From a virus, in IMG/VR virus record IMGVR_UViG_3300025120_000440, positions 1-27,078 of that record: a stretch of DNA of 27,078 bases. The stretch is one strand, 5' to 3'. The translations under genes were made by a program, and so were the position numbers. Below the pieces are notes generated by a model that ran no database searches, was not told where the DNA came from, and worked only from the letters and a program-made list of their open reading frames with translations. Numbering within the stretch: position 1 is the stretch's first letter; every line of letters begins with the position of its first letter. This document shows positions 26,701-27,078 of the stretch, piece after piece.

Positions 26701-26777
26701 ACGCTAGAGTTAAAAAAATAATTGAACTACAAAATAAAAAGAAAGATGGCATCACCACTATACGGAAAGATAAGTAG
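17751..26777 (+). CDS. Giant multidomain virion protein with metallopeptidase and HAD domains (3008 aa)
   Basis: This is probably packaged in the head and delivered with the DNA. Domains seen, by residue: about 324-445, a long coiled coil; about 523-553 and 630-685, glycine/alanine-rich hydrophobic stretches (ALGEGLTTIAQNGIDG) that could enter a membrane; 969-973 HELGH, a zinc-metallopeptidase motif, with Glu 1020 or 1027 as possible third ligand; 1114-1121 LDEVVVTA, like a TonB box; about 1490-1635, a phage domain with FTAKEASRIRLYKR; about 1770-2010, a helical region with REEHNFPANQ; 2061-2265, a HAD domain (FDFDDTL, LTARP, Lys 2225/2229, FADDA); about 2320-3008, a conserved C-terminal region including GRVILAWANTPMQYARIQ and a hydrophobic segment (2744-2768) followed by an acidic patch. 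K-F/L-S segments recur at boundaries. This resembles polyvalent proteins of phages. Enzyme activities are predicted only. Confidence 0.75.
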   Translation: MLLIEKVQELQAIQPPLDPTEMNRRIAEWKKQTGYKAPEAIEVKEVKTQDFPEKDPNEKSQNNTGSVVSDSGSGKPTFTSMYDEDIVAQNSLNKINQNIERGIIADAQRALATSRVSFEDPYAGFDELIEEEGIGEAGKIDLQKAEAVLPVVDKSERVPDQVRSFIEAEALSKEQFDSLQNEFFNNEDLFKPITRTRLAEGSAGSGMDIKAGLMTPGLQEQYTVYPNQAELDKAKKQLLEKPRKKGDPKPTQEDIEYRARQNMFNAKARDIRMSNATDWLFNITDPEERAKVREEIGGYIVEKKDKATWEIDDYAKDLEFDLSKFKESSLVSDFKNYTKGLKEKQKAIKTLQDKIVEKQKKGLPVTEDLLKYREISENYKNFVGSYNKLGANLRNEQMDLENRVSEYTEMVSTIKESETQLDALKRIYNKTDKRFTDLGLGFAGLFSNSTAFLETASNYLGAKTIILDEETKTVKEAEGSTFFQDVAKKVSKAKEFAAEKYYKPITFDKAFSSLENFGEYAIDQVVAQAPIFAAIASGNAGMLGVSAASAGEYQTSRQLEAKQIGGRKYDKDAVFLQSLGFGAAEYAFGVAPTSLILRGFGKSSTELGKRKLFDGWKNYFKYVKENGALDIGLAAADALGEGLTTIAQNGIDGRPLGENVAESIFSGGMFGATFAAAPYFKGAFAASLSDYSTTSDYRANLKMMQSLQNAIDSPFTSKQDKEAFEKQRKELEDQNNKIVEDRINLTTNNLNKQGGELLSASMKRQEELRVQAEALDNNDAIPADQKKAMISALQNEFNTLEAGADKFKKAFTNTFGLLKTTEQNRLKTEATRLLQVDGVQEPSGTQIARKAEQLHVKEKLENTLKSDKSTLKAMAGAGIDVKYNVSDTNKQAIDEFTKMMNARAADSNNSITEEQAKAEIDRFTEGIKSGRLNGYNVSSTNLKTGKKVYDSITSVQNSIANERSQTSLHELGHVILTEALGIDSAAFKEGSDLILSYLKEANPEAYTRISTRTKGQGADEVFTVFFEEVADGKIKLDKAKGTGFLGYLGSMLGTATSQASKTDYNYNFKGETDIIKFSKEIGRKLKDGTLTVGDVKTIQEEGLAGKTEVPVQELDEVVVTAQAASTESKASIEVKNRAQELIIKSKSEEKLTRKEEADLQTQLEILALDALGFKQGKGTATRQEALSFVNQYIPGIVRRFDPKRNLQISTLLFRNISPKKQRFYGEELQLEKRGVESSLADERVGELTTEETKTETVDIELAKKPSETTRFNENYIDSAFKENNDTSKEGIENKITETVTESFKDRPVKNFKETGKIPQALAKLYADMFGIKTVNALIEKQRNLQKLDEPGAIRARQFLIDNAATDFARLPRVKDDLGKATGIFQTKLGKVMYNKNGKLVGTLKQYKDIIQGKEITLPDYNGNEITFNARDAQGKKKPIYRDSQHITAALDFHIRNRAFETLVPLQGKRVQLGAKFSLETRQDLNWKKTDEDIQTTFEVKGKKYTTRLEETAFMEFDEGQTYDDIDDIAKKLGIQKDSEGDDISSSERFYHLQFADKAGKMDITGAGNAAEVFSVNINGVVDYLKNNPEIEGVIFTAKEASRIRLYKRLAEAMADKLGGTFGFENDTFIVAKKTKPEAKLSEEVKITPASLRKAALAATGSLTGGTFKNFTVKELKDMGFETVADVKRAFNLNIRPDDNRPITSSGFKALGGNVQVMTNAVNEFLKEFPQYREIIRRSTTSSMKRNSMVGATYFDKVVPKVEGKFDIIKRDPYKGKDKKLTKGFVKKTNSKDYLRDQYSKLKYLENFWIDVQSYLKDNKDQAFMFEQMLDDSQNNMGSLMRISPPILFLPLKNGKIDFTSIIREEHNFPANQVGSMLLDAAMKGNVEEAFKVVSAAYMQGPLIMSDDNKIDVDFKRTMPDFFWDTMVPRILSGDLKIPEGSASVIRLSEAGVNLDNYLFLPENQTFSEYFFGTNGLPVQTQNALLKEYFSGESSLQQIRDYGKKDAPIVAKENIVAPINNEMAGKLSIEGDNSNNSIEVVKELSNLDAAARVARKLNNPIKKARIFDFDDTLARSNSKVIVTMPFLERGSEMADIIARRLFKKEFENLPSYKQTFNSLTDQQQIKVLQQIPGAVTEINATQFAEQAGDLEAQGATFDFSQFEKVIDGKKGPLFKVAENIANARGTEDIFILTARPQAAAGPIQEFMKALGINIPLGNITGLGDGKASAKGRWVASKAAEGYNDFYFADDAVKNVAAVKEVLDQVDVKYKVQIAKASKENTFNTIVNDMIFDSSGIETYKQFSAAKAKTVGANKGKYNFLIPASAEDFTGLLYKMLGKGKKGDAQMAFLKTNLLDPYMKAEDTVVQAKMAAANDFMALKQEFPGLPKTFRKETGIGGFTYQHAIRTYIWNKQGMSIPGLSKADIRKLSKFVKDNTDLRVFADQLITLQKGKLYPEPGKDWLGGNLTTDIIGGINKISRAEAQQEFRENLDIIFSPENLSKMEAAYGTRWRRAMEDSIRRMKAGTNRPIGSNPVTEKIFDWLNNSVGAVMFLNTRSALLQTISAVNFINWGDNNIVAAGKAFANQKQYWKDFMSLMNSDYLVQRRNGLKINVSESEIADAVKDSKNKPRAAIAFLLSKGFVMTRFADSFAIASGGATFYRNRIKKYIKEGMDQKLAEEKAFDDFRALAEENQQSSDPSKISMQQASAAGRVILAWANTPMQYARIQKRSAQDLIAGRGDWKTHVSKIAYYGFVQNLIFNALQQALFAIGFGDDDEDEDPKKKARADKKIARVANGMIDSQLKGLGIAGTAVSAVKNMIIKLYDEHGKKTPEYEAASVEALGFSPPLNSKYRKLVGGLKSFSWNRKEMKEKGFSLDNPAYLAGAQIISAFTNVPVDRVVKKANNVRGLLSNQTETWQKIALGLGWGTYDIGLPYYGGWDKPKDPTPEEIKQREFDTMKKDTKTSDQVQMLLDLGLDKKQIKALRYEDARVKKIIELQNKKKDGITTIRKDK

Positions 26778-26901
26778 CGCTTGTAAAGCTGCAGCAAAAA
26801 GAAAATTTAAGGTTTGGCCTAGTGCTTATGCTTCAGGTTGGGGCGTAAGATGTACTAAAGCTGGTGGACCTAGTAACTTCGGAGGTAAAAAGAAAAAGTA
26901 A
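26746..26901 (+). CDS. Small basic protein with a KVWPSAYASG motif (51 aa)
   Basis: It is encoded in another frame, overlapping the 3' end of the giant gene by 32 bases. The product is very basic, with two Cys residues. It contains KFKVWPSAYASGWGVRCTKA and ends GGKKKK. Short basic proteins with a K-V-W/F-P-S-A-Y-A-x-G core recur, as I remember it, in marine phages and some large eukaryotic viruses, with no established function. Nucleic-acid binding or DNA condensation in the head would suit the charge. The ATG at 26746 follows an A-rich stretch and is the only ATG before the motif. The next gene's ATG overlaps its stop (TAATG). Confidence 0.7.
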   Translation: MASPLYGKISSACKAAAKRKFKVWPSAYASGWGVRCTKAGGPSNFGGKKKK

Positions 26902-27078
26902 TGGCTTATTCACAAAAAACACCTATGATGCATTGTGCTGCTACAGTTATGCACTCAAAACCTTGGAATAAAATGCGCAATAGAACTGCTGCTGTTTCTG
27001 GTAGAGGAGATGGTAACAAAGTAGGTTTAGCTCATGCAGAAGAAAAAAGATCTCCACTTAATAAACAAAAAGGTGGTG
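26901..27078 (+). CDS. Small protein of unknown function, cut by the right window edge
   Basis: The frame opens with the ATG overlapping the previous stop (TAATG at 26899-26903) and stays open for 59 codons to the edge. The visible part is basic and Met/His/Cys-containing at the N-terminus (MAYSQKTPMMHCAATVMHSK), followed by a Gly/Arg-rich, probably flexible stretch (VSGRGDGNKVG) and KRSPLNKQKGG. I do not recognise it. Start-stop overlap suggests translational coupling with the 51-aa protein. It is too small and too partial for a functional call. Confidence 0.55.
   Translation, partial: MAYSQKTPMMHCAATVMHSKPWNKMRNRTAAVSGRGDGNKVGLAHAEEKRSPLNKQKGG

Noticed and set aside
17751-26777. Giant protein as a virion-packaged RNA polymerase (as in N4 or crAss-like phages)
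   Set aside because: No RNA polymerase catalytic motif was found; the DFDDT segment fits HAD motif I with its companion motifs present.
26720-26777. Programmed frameshift from the giant gene into the 51-aa frame at the A-rich stretch
   Set aside because: The small frame has its own ATG and a compact recognisable motif, and no slippery heptamer with a following structure was evident.
26881-26903. GGAGGT before the last small gene as a ribosome-binding site
   Set aside because: It lies 14 bases from the ATG, too far for normal use, and encodes part of the GGKKKK tail; start-stop overlap explains the start better.
1-27078. CRISPR arrays, tRNA genes, insertion sequences, integrase or attachment sites
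   Set aside because: No spaced direct repeats, cloverleaf-like sequences, transposase or recombinase motifs were seen; nearly all bases are explained by + strand virion genes.

Overview
The window looks like one uninterrupted late (virion) gene module of a tailed bacteriophage, read entirely on the + strand. It starts inside the large terminase gene and ends inside a small gene after a giant virion protein. The order is terminase, portal, scaffold, major capsid, head/connector proteins, long tail-nozzle proteins, internal (ejected) proteins. There is no tail tube, sheath, tape measure or tail-assembly chaperone, so a short-tailed (podovirus-type) virion is the best reading. No replication, lysis, integration, tRNA or host-type genes are present.

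The DNA is AT-rich. Almost every gene starts after an A/T-only stretch with no Shine-Dalgarno sequence. That start context is typical of Bacteroidota, and several protein families here match my memory of phages of marine or aquatic Flavobacteriia and, more distantly, crAss-like phages. The host is therefore inferred, not shown. This looks like an environmental (possibly metagenome-assembled) genome.

Layout: 1-6310 is the head module (terminase fragment, portal with a Gln-rich coiled-coil tail, scaffold, major capsid protein). 6311-7269 holds a head or head-completion protein flanked by two RNA hairpin elements: a three-hairpin cluster just after the capsid gene, and a canonical intrinsic terminator at 7230-7250. 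These divide the module into capsid, 272-aa and tail transcription segments. 7270-15949 is the neck and tail: two connector/ring-like proteins, then 1642-aa and 572-aa tail proteins that both carry copies of the same short beta-rich insert. 15968-26777 holds the internal virion proteins: a 221-aa Ala/Gly-rich protein with a glycine zipper at each end, an unknown 365-aa protein, and a 3008-aa giant. 26746-27078 holds two very small genes, the second cut by the window edge.

The most unusual object is the 3008-aa protein. It joins a coiled coil, glycine-rich membrane-like segments, an HELGH zinc-metallopeptidase motif, a TonB-box-like LDEVVVTA segment, a phage domain with an SR..LY signature, a HAD phosphatase-like domain with all four motifs, and a long C-terminal domain that I recall from many marine phage giant proteins. 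Its position, size and content suggest a multi-function protein packaged in the virion and delivered into the cell with the DNA. No stretch over 300 bases lacks a gene; the longest gaps are 78 and 62 bases.
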